Below, piece by piece: positions 1 to 7,729 of a DNA stretch of 43,776 nucleotides. The DNA is taken from NCBI RefSeq assembly GCF_900115095.1, contig NZ_FOVH01000034.1:1-43776 (forward strand). Reading direction: 5' to 3'. Position 1 is the first letter of the stretch. Every line of letters begins with the position of its first letter. The notes beneath the pieces were generated by a model. The model made no database searches. It saw nothing but the letters and a program-made list of their open reading frames with translations, and was not told where the DNA came from. Source of the DNA: Actinomadura madurae (GTDB lineage: Bacteria > Actinomycetota > Actinomycetes > Streptosporangiales > Streptosporangiaceae). Position numbers and translations under genes: made by a program.

Positions 1-109
1 TCACCCGTTCGCCGCTCGAGTACCCCCGAAGGGGCCTTTCCGCTCGACTTGCATGTGTTAAGCACGCCGCCAGCGTTCGTCCTGAGCCAGGATCAAACTC
101 TCCATTAAG
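1..109 (-). rRNA. rrs: 16S ribosomal RNA, 5' end (partial)
   Basis: Read on the minus strand, this contains the universal 16S start AGAGTTTGATCCTGGCTCAG followed by GACGAACGCTGGCGGCGTGC and the usual CATGCAAGTCGAGCGG segment. Only about the first 110 nt of the gene are in the window; the rest lies before position 1. The 5' end is placed about 8 nt upstream of AGAGTTTG by analogy with other 16S genes and is approximate. Transcription runs out of the window, so the promoter region is at higher coordinates. Confidence 0.98.
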
Positions 110-283
110 GCCTAACGACCAACCAAGGCGCGAACCCCAGCCGGCCAAACCTCGAAGAAAATCCCAGCAAACACAAAACCCCAAGGGTCTGTGCATTGCC
201 TCAAAGAAATCCCAGACCATCACCACAAAAGATGACGGTCACGGGGCGGTCCAGCCACAACAGGCCGAACCGATAAAGGCACT

Positions 284-316
284 GGCTTTTAACACGCTGT
301 TGAGTTCTCAAGAAAC
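284..316 (-). promoter_or_regulatory. rrn leader conserved element
   Basis: On the minus strand the leader contains CTTGAGAACTCAACAGCGTG followed by a short A-rich stretch. This sequence is strongly conserved in actinobacterial rRNA leaders just downstream of the promoter, where it is thought to take part in antitermination or precursor processing. It lies about 180 nt upstream of the 16S 5' end. Identification is by recalled motif only. Confidence 0.7.
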
Positions 317-373
317 GGACACCCACCGCGCTGGATTCGCTTTCGCGTTTCCCGCTCCGGGGCGACTCGTCTT

Positions 374-401
374 ACTTTATCGGATTCTTCCGGGCTGTCA
401 A
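374..401 (-). promoter_or_regulatory. rrn promoter, TTGACA-N16-TAAAGT
   Basis: On the minus strand a perfect -35 TTGACA (396-401) is followed after 16 nt by TAAAGT (374-379), the arrangement typical of vegetative-sigma rRNA promoters in actinomycetes. It is correctly oriented and about 265 nt upstream of the 16S 5' end. Confidence 0.8.
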
Positions 402-465
402 TTTCCCGGCTTCTCCGATACGCCTTTCCGTTGCCGCTTGCGCGGCGCCTTCCGGGCGGTGGAGC

Positions 466-494
466 TATTTCATCAGATCCGGCCCGATTGTCAA
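466..494 (-). promoter_or_regulatory. possible upstream second rrn promoter
   Basis: A second TTGACA on the minus strand (489-494) is followed after 17 nt by GAAATA (466-471). Actinomycete rRNA operons often have several tandem promoters, so this may be a further one, but its -10 is poor. Confidence 0.35.
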
Positions 495-818
495 AACGAG
501 CCTTTTCCGCCCCACCATGACTGAGCCGACGCGACGATGCCGCGTCAGTTGGTCGGTTGGTGGTTCCCCGCGGGCCGGCCGCCGTGAGGCGTCCCGCACT
601 CCTGTGGGGCGAAGTGAACAGTATGCCCAAGACGAGGGAACGTCAAACCGGCGCGCCCGCACGAATGTTGCGCTGCTCCTCCTCCGGCTCAAGCCGCACG
701 CGCATCGGCACGCCGTCTACCTTGGGTTTTGTCCGGCTATCGCCCGTCCGAACATCATGTGCAACGCATACCGCACGACAAATGTTTCGGTTCGGCAACG
801 CCGATTCGGCGGCGTGCC
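495..818. other. Intergenic stretch upstream of the rRNA promoters
   Basis: I see no convincing gene, RNA or repeat here. Open frames across it are GC-driven shadows without recognisable protein features. Confidence 0.5.
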
Positions 819-1166
819 TCACGGCTTGGCGAGGTACCCGCCGATGAACAGGACGCCCTCGGCCAGCACCCAGATGAACGCCGCGGCGGTGAGGAGGAGG
901 TCCAGCCGGTCGGGCCTGCGCCGGACACCGGGCATCGACCACGCGGTCACCGCGACCGCCGCGGCGATGACGGCCACCGGTGCCGAAAGGCGGACGGCGT
1001 CGTCGAATCCCGCGGCGCACCCGGGATCGCGCAGCTCGCCCTCGCCGCAGAAGGCGGCGTCGCCCCAGCCGCCGAGGGCCGAGAAGCCCCACAGCACGGC
1101 CAGCGCGCAGTTCGCGATCGTCGGAATGGCCGGCGATATCCACCAGCCGTTCGGACGTCCGGGCAT
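819..1166 (-). CDS. Small three-helix membrane protein
   Basis: A predicted 115-residue protein that I do not recognise as a named family. Three hydrophobic segments are visible: residues about 8-33 (WWISPAIPTIANCALAVLWG), 58-78 and 92-112. A polar loop with two cysteines (FCGEGELRDPGC) sits between helices 1 and 2, so it could be disulfide-bonded outside the cell. The frame is open further upstream but that extension is Arg/Asp-rich and low complexity, so I chose the ATG at 1166. No strong Shine-Dalgarno precedes it, and a GTG three codons upstream is possible. It is co-oriented with the scramblase-like genes that precede it. Confidence 0.65.
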   Translation of the reverse strand: MPGRPNGWWISPAIPTIANCALAVLWGFSALGGWGDAAFCGEGELRDPGCAAGFDDAVRLSAPVAVIAAAVAVTAWSMPGVRRRPDRLDLLLTAAAFIWVLAEGVLFIGGYLAKP

Positions 1167-1234
1167 GGCCTGCACGCACGGAAGGTACCTCGCCGCGCCG
1201 GAGCCGGGAAGTCCCAACGCGGGCGATGGCCAGG

Positions 1235-1825
1235 TCAGGTGATCTCTTTCGCCTCGTGCAGGTTCATGTCCATCACGATCGCCGTCATGACCGCCAGCGT
1301 CCGCAGCGGTTCCCGGACCGGATCGGAGATCTCCACGGCGTACTTGTCGGCCGTCGTCAGCAGATGCGTGGCGAGACCCGCCCATTTCTTGCGGACATGG
1401 GCGACCTTGTCGCCGTCGGCGTCCTTGACTTCGAAGTTGTTGCGCGGCACGTCCACGTCCACGGCGCCGATGAGGGTTCCGTCGTCGTCGTAGAGGACGT
1501 ACCGGCGGCCGACCCTTTCGGTGACGAACGAGCCGACGCGCTCCCCGTCCGGACGGAGGACTTCGGTGTACTCCCGGCCGCTTTCCTTGTCCACGACCAG
1601 GAGCGGATCTCCGTCCGGCGTCGTCAGCAGGACGGCCCGTGCGTCGAGATTCGACTTGCCCGGAAACAGCCCGCGCATGACCGCGCTGTCCCCCTGGTCC
1701 TCGGTCGGTGCGGCGATCGCGACGACGGTTCCGTCACCGTCCAGCACCTTGTACCGCGACTTGGCGAACGGTCCCCGGCGAGGCTGTTCGACCCTGAGTA
1801 CGGAGGAACTGAAAGGGTCGGTCAT
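1235..1825 (-). CDS. LURP-one-related / scramblase-like protein (copy 1)
   Basis: A 196-residue protein with the pattern of the LURP-one-related (LOR, Tubby-like/phospholipid scramblase-like) fold: many short beta strands with DGDGT-type turns (YKVLDGDGTVVAI, YVLYDDDGTLIGAV) and a hydrophobic C-terminal helix (TLAVMTAIVMDMNLHEAK) that may insert into the membrane. Its molecular function in bacteria is not established. The ATG at 1825 is supported by AGGAG 5 nt upstream; an in-frame ATG 16 codons earlier lacks such a site. The adjacent upstream gene is a clear paralogue, sharing the FSS-VLRV-QPR start, the LLTTAD(K/R)Y-VEI segment and the C-terminal helix, so this is a tandem duplication and probably one transcript. 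Confidence 0.85.
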   Translation of the reverse strand: MTDPFSSSVLRVEQPRRGPFAKSRYKVLDGDGTVVAIAAPTEDQGDSAVMRGLFPGKSNLDARAVLLTTPDGDPLLVVDKESGREYTEVLRPDGERVGSFVTERVGRRYVLYDDDGTLIGAVDVDVPRNNFEVKDADGDKVAHVRKKWAGLATHLLTTADKYAVEISDPVREPLRTLAVMTAIVMDMNLHEAKEIT

Positions 1826-1901
1826 GCATTCTCCTAGCCTTGTCTCGTCAGGCACCCGTTCTGCACGGCCCACGGTACGCGAAAGTCCCTACGCGGACGG
1901 G

Positions 1902-2486
1902 CTATCCGACAGGCCAGTCCTTGCCCTCGTACAACATCAGATCGATCGCGAGCGGCGCCGAGACCACCAGGACCCGGAGCGGATCGGGCAGGGGTTGAAA
2001 GATCTCGACCGAGTACCTGTCGGCGGTGGTCAGCAGCTCGGTGGCGGCGCCCTTCCATTTCTTGTCGATTCGGGCGACATGGTTCCCGTAGCCGTCGAGC
2101 ACGCGAAACTTGCGGCCGGTGCGGTTGCCGTCCAGCCCGCCGACCTGACGCTCCGCCGCGTCCAGGAGCGCGTATTCGTATAGCCGGACGTTCCGCAATG
2201 ACCCGTACAAATGCCCGTCGGGCGTGCTCACCCGGGTACTGCGCGCGTTCTGTTTCTCCACCGTGAGCAGCGGCGTGCCCTGCCCGTTCTCGACATGGAC
2301 GGTGCGGGCGGCGTCGCTGCCGCCGAAAGCGGTCCTGACGGTCTGGCGGGCCAGCGAGACGTCACGTTCTTCGCCAGTAGCGAGCAGCGTCCCGTGCCCG
2401 TCGTACACCCTGTACCGGGACCGGGCGGCGGGGGCGCCGCGGGGCTGATCGACTCGCAGCACCGGGGAGCTGAACAGATCGCTCAT
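1902..2486 (-). CDS. LURP-one-related / scramblase-like protein (copy 2)
   Basis: A 194-residue paralogue of the next gene downstream. It has the same N-terminal MSDLFSSPVLRVDQPRG-type start, repeated strand-turn units (YRVYDGHGTLLATG, FRVLDGYGNHVARID), the LLTTADRYSVEI motif and a C-terminal hydrophobic helix (VLVVSAPLAIDLMLYEGKD). This fits the LOR/scramblase-like beta-barrel around a hydrophobic helix. The 76-nt gap to copy 1 and shared strand suggest co-transcription. The start at 2486 matches the paralogue's N-terminus although the ribosome binding site is weak. The two copies have diverged most in the central strands. Confidence 0.83.
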   Translation of the reverse strand: MSDLFSSPVLRVDQPRGAPAARSRYRVYDGHGTLLATGEERDVSLARQTVRTAFGGSDAARTVHVENGQGTPLLTVEKQNARSTRVSTPDGHLYGSLRNVRLYEYALLDAAERQVGGLDGNRTGRKFRVLDGYGNHVARIDKKWKGAATELLTTADRYSVEIFQPLPDPLRVLVVSAPLAIDLMLYEGKDWPVG

Positions 2487-2528
2487 GGATCGGCATGATG
2501 GCAGGTGCCCCGGACAGTGGGCACGCGA

Positions 2529-2556
2529 AAGGGGCGGCCCCGAAGGACCGCCCCTT
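2529..2556 (-). terminator. Hairpin terminator downstream of groEL
   Basis: A perfect 9-bp inverted repeat, AAGGGGCGG (2529-2537) and CCGCCCCTT (2548-2556) with a 10-nt loop, lies just after the groEL stop. It would separate groEL from the scramblase-like genes. Confidence 0.75.
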
Positions 2557-2580
2557 GGATTGTGCCGCGATGGACTTCGC

Positions 2581-4212
2581 TCAGAAGTCCATGCCGCCCA
2601 TGCCGCCGGACGGGTCGCCCGCCGGGGCCGGGGTCTTCTCCGGCTTCTCGGCGATGACGGCCTCGGTGGTCAGGAACAGCGCGGCGATCGACGAGGCGTT
2701 CTGCAGCGCGGACCGGGTCACCTTGGCCGGGTCGAGGATCCCGGAGTCGAACATGTTGACGTAGTCGCCGGTGGCGGCGTTCAGGCCCTCACCCGGGGTC
2801 AGGTTGCGGACCCGCTCCACCACGACGCCGCCCTCAAGGCCGGCGTTCACGGCGATCTGCTTCAGCGGCTCCTCCAGAGCACGCTTGACGATGTTGGCAC
2901 CGGTGGCCTCGTCGCCCGCGAGCTCCAGCTTGTCGAACGCCTTGGTGCCGGCCTGCAGCAGCGCGACGCCACCACCGGGGACGATGCCCTCCTCGACGGC
3001 CGCCTTGGCGTTGCGGACGGCGTCCTCGATGCGGTGCTTGCGCTCCTTGAGCTCGACCTCCGTCGCGGCGCCGGCCTTGATGACCGCGACACCGCCCGCG
3101 AGCTTCGCCAGGCGCTCCTGGAGCTTCTCGCGGTCGTAGTCGGAGTCGGTGTTGTCGATCTCGGTGCGGATCTGGTTGACCCGTCCCGCGATCTCGTTGG
3201 CGTCACCGGCGCCGTCCACGATGGTGGTCTCGTCCTTGGTGATGACGACCTTGCGGGCGCGGCCCAGCATGTCGGTCGTGGTGTTCTCCAGCTTGAGACC
3301 CACGTCCTCGCTGATGACCTGGCCGCCGGTCAGCGTGGCGATGTCGCCCAGCATGGCCTTGCGGCGGTCGCCGAAGCCCGGCGCCTTCACGGCCACGGAC
3401 TTGAAGATGCCGCGGATCTTGTTGACGACCAGGGTGGCCAGGGCCTCGCCCTCGACGTCCTCCGCGATGATCAGCAGCGGCTTGCCGGACTGCATGACAC
3501 CCTCGAGGACGGGCAGCAGGTCCTTGTTGGCCGACGCCTTGCCCTGAACGATCAGGATGTACGGGTCCTCGAGGGTCGCCTCCATCCGCTCGGGGTCGGT
3601 CACGAAGTAGTGCGAGATGTAGCCCTTGTCGAAGCGCATCCCCTCGGTCAGCTCGAGCTCCAGACCGAAGGTCTGGCTCTCCTCGACCGTGATGACGCCT
3701 TCCTTGCCGACCTTGTCCATCGCCTCGGCGATCATCTCGCCGATCTGCGGGTCGCCCGCGGAGATGGACGCCGTGGAGGCGATCTGCTCCTTGGTCTCCA
3801 CGTCCTTGGCGAGCTTGGACAGCTCCTCGCTCACCCGCTCGACCGCGGCCTCGATGCCCCTCTTCAGCGACATCGGGTTCGCGCCGGCCGCCACGTTGCG
3901 CAGGCCCTCGCGCACCAGCGCCTGGGCCAGCACGGTCGCGGTGGTGGTGCCGTCACCCGCGACGTCGTCGGTCTTCTTCGCTACTTCCTTGACGAGCTCC
4001 GCGCCGATCTTCTCCCACGCGTCCTCGAGCTCGATCTCCTTGGCGATCGACACGCCGTCGTTGGTGATCGTGGGGGCGCCCCACTTCTTCTCCAGCACGA
4101 CGTTGCGGCCCTTGGGACCAAGGGTCACCTTCACGGCGTCGGCGAGCTGGTTCATGCCGCGCTCGAGACCGCGGCGGGCCTCCTCGTCGAACGCGATCAT
4201 CTTTGCAGCCAT
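2581..4212 (-). CDS. groEL: 60 kDa chaperonin GroEL
   Basis: A 543-residue GroEL/Hsp60 subunit, full length for the family. It forms double heptameric rings that fold proteins with ATP and the GroES lid. Visible features are the N-terminal MAAKMIAFDEEAR, TLGPKGRNVVL, the nucleotide-binding AGDGTTTATVLAQAL with catalytic Asp87, and the C-terminal Gly/Met tail ending GGMGGMDF, as in the main housekeeping GroEL of actinobacteria rather than the His-tailed copy. The frame stays open about 46 codons upstream, but MAAKM is the conserved start. No groES is next to it, which is usual for the second groEL of actinobacteria. Two CIRCE elements upstream indicate HrcA repression and heat induction. A hairpin terminator follows. 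Confidence 0.98.
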   Translation of the reverse strand: MAAKMIAFDEEARRGLERGMNQLADAVKVTLGPKGRNVVLEKKWGAPTITNDGVSIAKEIELEDAWEKIGAELVKEVAKKTDDVAGDGTTTATVLAQALVREGLRNVAAGANPMSLKRGIEAAVERVSEELSKLAKDVETKEQIASTASISAGDPQIGEMIAEAMDKVGKEGVITVEESQTFGLELELTEGMRFDKGYISHYFVTDPERMEATLEDPYILIVQGKASANKDLLPVLEGVMQSGKPLLIIAEDVEGEALATLVVNKIRGIFKSVAVKAPGFGDRRKAMLGDIATLTGGQVISEDVGLKLENTTTDMLGRARKVVITKDETTIVDGAGDANEIAGRVNQIRTEIDNTDSDYDREKLQERLAKLAGGVAVIKAGAATEVELKERKHRIEDAVRNAKAAVEEGIVPGGGVALLQAGTKAFDKLELAGDEATGANIVKRALEEPLKQIAVNAGLEGGVVVERVRNLTPGEGLNAATGDYVNMFDSGILDPAKVTRSALQNASSIAALFLTTEAVIAEKPEKTPAPAGDPSGGMGGMDF

Positions 4213-4343
4213 AGGCTCCAGTCCTCCCGGAACAAGGTGGCTTAAACGGATCGAGCCGACGCCCGCGACGGACGGCCACCGCCGACGACTGCCATTCCGC
4301 CGCCGGACTGAGGCCTCATCGCCCCGACCCAGACTGTGTGAAG

Positions 4344-4370
4344 TTGTCACTCTCCACAGCAGAGTGCCAA
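4344..4370 (-). promoter_or_regulatory. CIRCE operator 1 (HrcA site)
   Basis: TTGTCACTC (4344-4352), a 9-nt spacer and GAGTGCCAA (4362-4370) match the CIRCE consensus TTAGCACTC-N9-GAGTGCTAA with two changes. It lies about 130 nt before the groEL start codon. Confidence 0.92.
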
Positions 4371-4378
4371 CCGTTTGT

Positions 4379-4405
4379 TTAGCACTCTACCCCGCCGAGT
4401 GCAAG
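4379..4405 (-). promoter_or_regulatory. CIRCE operator 2 (HrcA site)
   Basis: TTAGCACTC (4379-4387), a 9-nt spacer and GAGTGCAAG (4397-4405). The left arm is a perfect consensus arm and the right arm has two mismatches. It sits 8 nt from CIRCE 1, so two HrcA dimers could bind side by side over the groEL promoter. Confidence 0.9.
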
Positions 4406-4729
4406 CGCCACACATCCTCACCCACCCCCGCCTCCCCCCCTCCCCCAACCAGTCCTGACCAGGCGCAGGACGTCCAGACGAACTGTGCCAGCGCAACCCA
4501 CCACGCGCGCCCAAACTCCGACGTTCACAGCACAAGGCCACGTGGGTGAAGGTTCAGCGAAGAAACCCGCACACGGCCGCGACACCGGCAAGAGCACCCG
4601 CCCGCCCACAACGTCACAGCACGGACGGCCTCGGCCATACGCACCTGACCGAGCTGCTGGGCACCCCGCTCGCCGGGCCGGCCGCCGCGCAGCGTTCGCG
4701 TGGCAAGCAACACCAGCCGCCACTCCGCC
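4406..4729. other. Intergenic stretch, no gene seen
   Basis: Between the CIRCE sites and the integrase remnant. It starts with a C-rich run (cctcccccctccccc, near 4430-4445) and otherwise shows only low-quality shadow frames. Confidence 0.5.
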
Positions 4730-5106
4730 AGCCGGCCATCGCCGTCGATGGAGTGAGCACACGTGCCCAGGTCCAAGCCACCGAGTACCCGACACGACCT
4801 GCCGCAAGAACGCCGCCGCTCAGTCAGAGCGCGAGGCAGGTCGCAGGGCCGTTCCGCCAAGGGCGTAGCGAGCTGGGCAGCGCTCAGAACATGTTCACGC
4901 GCCCGCCGCCAAACCGACTCGTAACTGACAGGCGCCAGCCGGTTGCCGCGCTGCCTGCGGAACTGACGACCATCGTCAGCCGTGCCGAACCGGTCGACAT
5001 GCGCGCGAAGGATGGCAGCCAACTCAGGGCAGGCCGAAACCGGCCGCTTCACGCTCTCAGCGCGAGCCTTGAGGCTTCGAGGCTGATGGTGCTGGCCGTC
5101 ATCCGT
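4730..5106 (-). pseudogene. Tyrosine recombinase/integrase remnant (catalytic domain)
   Basis: In one minus-strand frame the stretch from about 5076 to 4840 reads like the catalytic domain of an actinobacterial tyrosine integrase: a KARAESVKRPVSACPELAA segment (normally KSRAEGE-RPVPIPPELVALLR), then HVDRFGTADDGR, VSYESVWRRAREHVLS and LATPLAERPCDL (normally the SPLA-RPYDLRH box). After PCDL the expected Arg-His box breaks down. The later piece CAHSIDGDGRLAEW resembles the usual VYAHCIDGD tail, but the nucleophile tyrosine region is damaged. No N-terminal domain is present and no start is usable. I read it as a dead fragment of an integrated element. The family call rests on recalled sequence patterns. 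Confidence 0.6.
4748..4766. repeat. 19-bp exact repeat, copy A
   Basis: The sequence atggagtgagcacacgtgc occurs here and again at 6048-6066, exactly 1300 bp apart and in the same orientation. It contains the near-palindrome GAGCAC-AC-GTGC. Flanking bases show weaker similarity for another 25 nt or so. Here it coincides with the expected 3' end of the integrase remnant. Confidence 0.8.
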
Positions 5107-5114
5107 CCATTGCT

Positions 5115-5139
5115 TGCCGGCAGCCGGGCTCGAACCGGC
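5115..5139 (-). other. tRNA 3'-end-like fragment (T-arm plus acceptor strand)
   Basis: On the minus strand GCCGG-TTCGAGC-CCGGC forms a perfect 5-bp T-stem with a canonical TTCGAGC loop, followed by seven acceptor-like nucleotides TGCCGGC and A. No matching anticodon arm or 5' acceptor strand is present upstream, so it is not a complete tRNA. It lies directly next to the integrase remnant, where an attachment site derived from a tRNA 3' end would be expected. Confidence 0.4.
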
Positions 5140-5339
5140 CAGCAGCAGACGACCCCAGCCAACTGAGCGCCCGCGTCGTTGGCGCGCCCAGCCGTCTGCA
5201 CGGCGGCACATCGGCGACGCTCGCCCCGAGGCGCACGGTGAACGGCCGTCACCGGATCGCGCAGCTGAATCGCGATCGCCCCGGAACACAGCGCCGCGAG
5301 ATCCTTGGGTGGCCTAAAGGGCCGATCCGAGGTTGGTAC

Positions 5340-5903
5340 TCAGCGCTTGGTCTCGTACCTGGTCAGGAGTACGCCGTCGGGGAACGTCCGGGTCTCCACC
5401 AGGGTCAGGTTCACCCAGTTGTCCAGGGCTGTGAAGAACGGCTTGCCGCCGCCCAGCAGGACCGGCACGGTGACCAGTATGTACTCGTCGATCAGTCCGG
5501 CCCGCATCGCCGCTGCGGCGAGTGTGGCGCCGGCGATGTCCATGGGGCCGCCGTCCTCGGCCTTGAGCCGGGTGATCTCGGTGACCGCGTCGCCGGTGAC
5601 CAGGCGGGCGTTCCAGTCGACCGTGCTGATCGTGGAGGAGAACACCACCTTCGGCATGTCCCGCCAGCGGCGGGCGAACTCGATGTGCGCCGGTGTGACG
5701 CCGGGCTGCTGGTCGGCGGTCGGCCAGTGGGAGCTCATCTCCTCCCACAATCTGCGCCCGTACAGCGCCAGGCCGGTCGCCCCCACCCGGTCGGACCAAA
5801 ACTGGAACAGCTCGTCGCTCGGCAGGCTCCAGTCGAGATCGTCGCCGGGCGCGGCGACGTAACCGTCCAGGCTCAGGTTCATGCCGTACGTCAGTTTCCG
5901 CAT
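5340..5903 (-). CDS. Dihydrofolate reductase family protein (RibD C-terminal-like)
   Basis: A 187-residue protein of the RibD_C/DHFR-fold family (YwjB/YyaP-like), probably a cytoplasmic NADPH-dependent reductase of unknown substrate. The N-terminus RKLTYGMNLSLDGYVAAPGDDLDW is the family's typical SLDGY start, and GRRLWEEMSSHW, PKVVFSST, and the late IDEYILVTVPVLLGGGKPFF segment are characteristic. The ATG at 5903 is preceded by CAGGAGG at good spacing, so the 15-codon extension upstream is rejected. It stands alone between decayed regions. Such genes are often scattered as single transferable genes, and nothing here identifies the substrate. Confidence 0.88.
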   Translation of the reverse strand: MRKLTYGMNLSLDGYVAAPGDDLDWSLPSDELFQFWSDRVGATGLALYGRRLWEEMSSHWPTADQQPGVTPAHIEFARRWRDMPKVVFSSTISTVDWNARLVTGDAVTEITRLKAEDGGPMDIAGATLAAAAMRAGLIDEYILVTVPVLLGGGKPFFTALDNWVNLTLVETRTFPDGVLLTRYETKR

Positions 5904-6047
5904 GGCGTCAGCCTCCTGTGGGTCGGTGCTCGGCCTACAGACCAGCACGGCGCGGAAGAATCATCGGTCACGCCACACCGAGATGCAGGCGGTGGCCCTC
6001 CAGGTCGCGTGGCGTCTGCGCAGCGAGCGACCCCCGGCACTCTCCCA

Positions 6048-6066
6048 ATGGAGTGAGCACACGTGC
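6048..6066. repeat. 19-bp exact repeat, copy B
   Basis: Second copy of the 4748-4766 repeat. Here the palindrome is fuller, GAGCAC-AC-GTGCTC, with perfect 6-bp arms. Downstream bases (ggccgccaagt, then ccgac) align loosely with those after copy A, suggesting both copies derive from one longer ancestral sequence. No gene uses this copy. Confidence 0.75.
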
Positions 6067-6268
6067 TCGGGTGCAGGGCCGCCAAGTTTCCGACGCAAAC
6101 GCCACGGGAGCGCCACCGCTGGGCCAGAACACGGCGTACGTCGCAGAGCCGCCGCCGTGGGCGTAGGACAGCGGCAGGCAGGCCGTTGGCCCGGCCTTTC
6201 GCCTTGCCACCAGGAACGTCCCGCGTGGGCCATGGCGGCTCCCCTGCCCGCCCCTTAGTCGCCTGTGG

Positions 6269-6637
6269 TCACGGAGACGCGACGTTGCCCGGCGGAGATG
6301 GAGCGCCAGAACTCCCGCTCTGTCCCAGCTCAGTTTTCAATCCGACCGCCAGCTCATCAATCTTGTCGCTGATCTTCCGCAATTCGTCGACCAGATCCTT
6401 GGCTCTGCCCTGGTGTGGCTCCGGCATCTGTGAAGCGACAGCGTCGAGGATCGGTCCTCCCAACCAGCCGACGCAGGCGTCCAGCATGAACACGATCCGG
6501 TGTGTCTCCTGCGGGTCAGGCGGAGGTAGTTCTCCGTGTCTCACCTGATTGGCCCAGGTAGTCGCTTCGCGGATCACATCCTTAATGCGCTGTACCTGAT
6601 CGACCAACTGGTGTACTGACGGCTCAATTTCGTTCAC
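6269..6637 (-). CDS. Hypothetical helical protein
   Basis: A 122-residue protein that I do not recognise. It is mostly alpha-helical and charged (VHQLVDQVQRIKDVIREATTWANQVRHG, then LVDELRKISDKIDELAVGLKTEL, which may be a short coiled coil), with a Pro/Gly/Ser-rich C-terminus. No signal peptide or membrane span is visible. Codon use is less strongly GC3-biased than in the core genes, which fits an accessory origin. Start taken at the first ATG, with no strong ribosome binding site to confirm it. Confidence 0.6.
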   Translation of the reverse strand: MNEIEPSVHQLVDQVQRIKDVIREATTWANQVRHGELPPPDPQETHRIVFMLDACVGWLGGPILDAVASQMPEPHQGRAKDLVDELRKISDKIDELAVGLKTELGQSGSSGAPSPPGNVASP

Positions 6638-6753
6638 CGTGCTCCAATCCGCTCACAAGGGGTCGTAAGGCATCTCTGCCAGAGGCGTTGTGAGTTGGCG
6701 ACGTTGGAGTCACCACGGGGGCCGGGGGTGTCATTTCCTCGGTGGTGGGTTCC

Positions 6754-6963
6754 TCATTCGGGCCGCTGTTTGGGCTTGCTCAGGGTAGGGCCGAGGTACA
6801 CGCCGGACGGCCTGACCGCGAAGGCGACCCGACGGCGCATGATGAACCATGTACGGCGAAAGAACAGGGAGACCGCGCCGATACTCCCTGCCCAGGAACC
6901 GCTCAGCTCGCCGGTCAGTAACACACCGATGACGGCAATCACGGTGGTGATGGCGATCGGCAC
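6754..6963 (-). CDS. Possible small membrane protein
   Basis: A 69-residue frame starting at a GTG. It opens with a good transmembrane segment (PIAITTVIAVIGVLLTG), a second hydrophobic patch (WAGSIGAVSLFF) and a basic tail. The surrounding 6638-7252 stretch otherwise has no clear gene. There is no obvious Shine-Dalgarno, so this could equally be a remnant of a larger gene. Confidence 0.35.
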   Translation of the reverse strand: MPIAITTVIAVIGVLLTGELSGSWAGSIGAVSLFFRRTWFIMRRRVAFAVRPSGVYLGPTLSKPKQRPE

Positions 6964-7252
6964 AATGACGGGGGGGATCGAAACGCGCGACGCAGTCGCT
7001 CTCAGTGGCGATGTCAGATTCCTGGCCTCCCACGCTGATTGGACGCCTGCCGTCGAGGCCGGGTTGTCGCGAAGGGCTGACAGCGCGGACAGCGGCCCCG
7101 TCCAGCACTCGTCCTTCGGTCACTCCAGCTGCCCTGTTGAGCGTGGTGACATTCTCCGTCGAGGTGGCGCCCTGGCAGCAATTCGTCGTGGCCGGGTTGT
7201 GCGGGCTCGGGGTGATCGCGGTGAGCCGGGTGTGGAGAAGGCTTCGCAGACG

Positions 7253-7651
7253 CTAATCGCCGGGACTGGGGTGGACCGTGGTGTTCTGGCAGGCGGTCAG
7301 GTGCCAGTGGTCGTCTTCCTTGGCCATGACGAACAGTGGTGTGCCCACTTCTTCGCCGTTGGGGGTCCGGTATGTCTGGAGGACCTTGACGGCTGCGACG
7401 TCGGGGCGGATGAACAGGACGTGTTCCACCTCGAAGGTGACCGTGGTCTCGCGCATCGCGCCGGGGAGGACCTGGTGGGTGAAGGCGGCGATCGCGTCGC
7501 GCCCGTAGAGGCGCTTGCCGCCGCCCGTCGTCCAGATGGCGTCGGCTCGGAACAGGGCCGCGAACTCGTCCGGTAGCTCGTTGTTCTGGGAGTGCTCGAC
7601 CGTGGCGACCACCTGCTCTATCGCCTCGATCTCGACGTTCGGTGCGCTCAT
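7253..7651 (-). CDS. SgcJ/EcaC-type NTF2-like (SnoaL-like) protein
   Basis: A 132-residue single-domain protein with the cone-shaped NTF2/SnoaL-like fold seen in the SgcJ/EcaC group. The pattern EQVVATVEHSQNNELPDEFAALFRADAIWTT-GGKRLYGRDAIAAFTHQVLPG is typical: a helix, the acidic FAALFRADAIW segment, then GRDAI. Later strands carry VTFEVEHVLFIRPDVAAVKV and WHLTACQNT. Relatives include small isomerases and cyclases and many stand-alone proteins of unknown role, so no reaction is assigned. Cytoplasmic, no signal peptide. The neighbouring small membrane gene is divergently transcribed 78 nt away. Confidence 0.85.
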   Translation of the reverse strand: MSAPNVEIEAIEQVVATVEHSQNNELPDEFAALFRADAIWTTGGGKRLYGRDAIAAFTHQVLPGAMRETTVTFEVEHVLFIRPDVAAVKVLQTYRTPNGEEVGTPLFVMAKEDDHWHLTACQNTTVHPSPGD

Positions 7652-7729
7652 GAGGGTCAGCGTGCATCCTCAAGGTAGCTTGAGGTCAAGGACGGCGCTG
7701 TAGTCGGGAACGCCGACTAGGTTGTCCGG

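Noticed and set aside
2485..4245. A 586-codon plus-strand frame opposite groEL
   Set aside because: Antisense of groEL; no start signal or family resemblance.
5115..5190. A complete tRNA gene
   Set aside because: Only the T-arm and acceptor 3' strand fold; there is no anticodon arm and the 5' acceptor strand does not pair.
7005..7256. An 83-codon plus-strand frame ending in a hydrophobic helix
   Set aside because: Only the last 35 or so residues look membrane-like, there is no ribosome site, and the N-terminal part is low quality.
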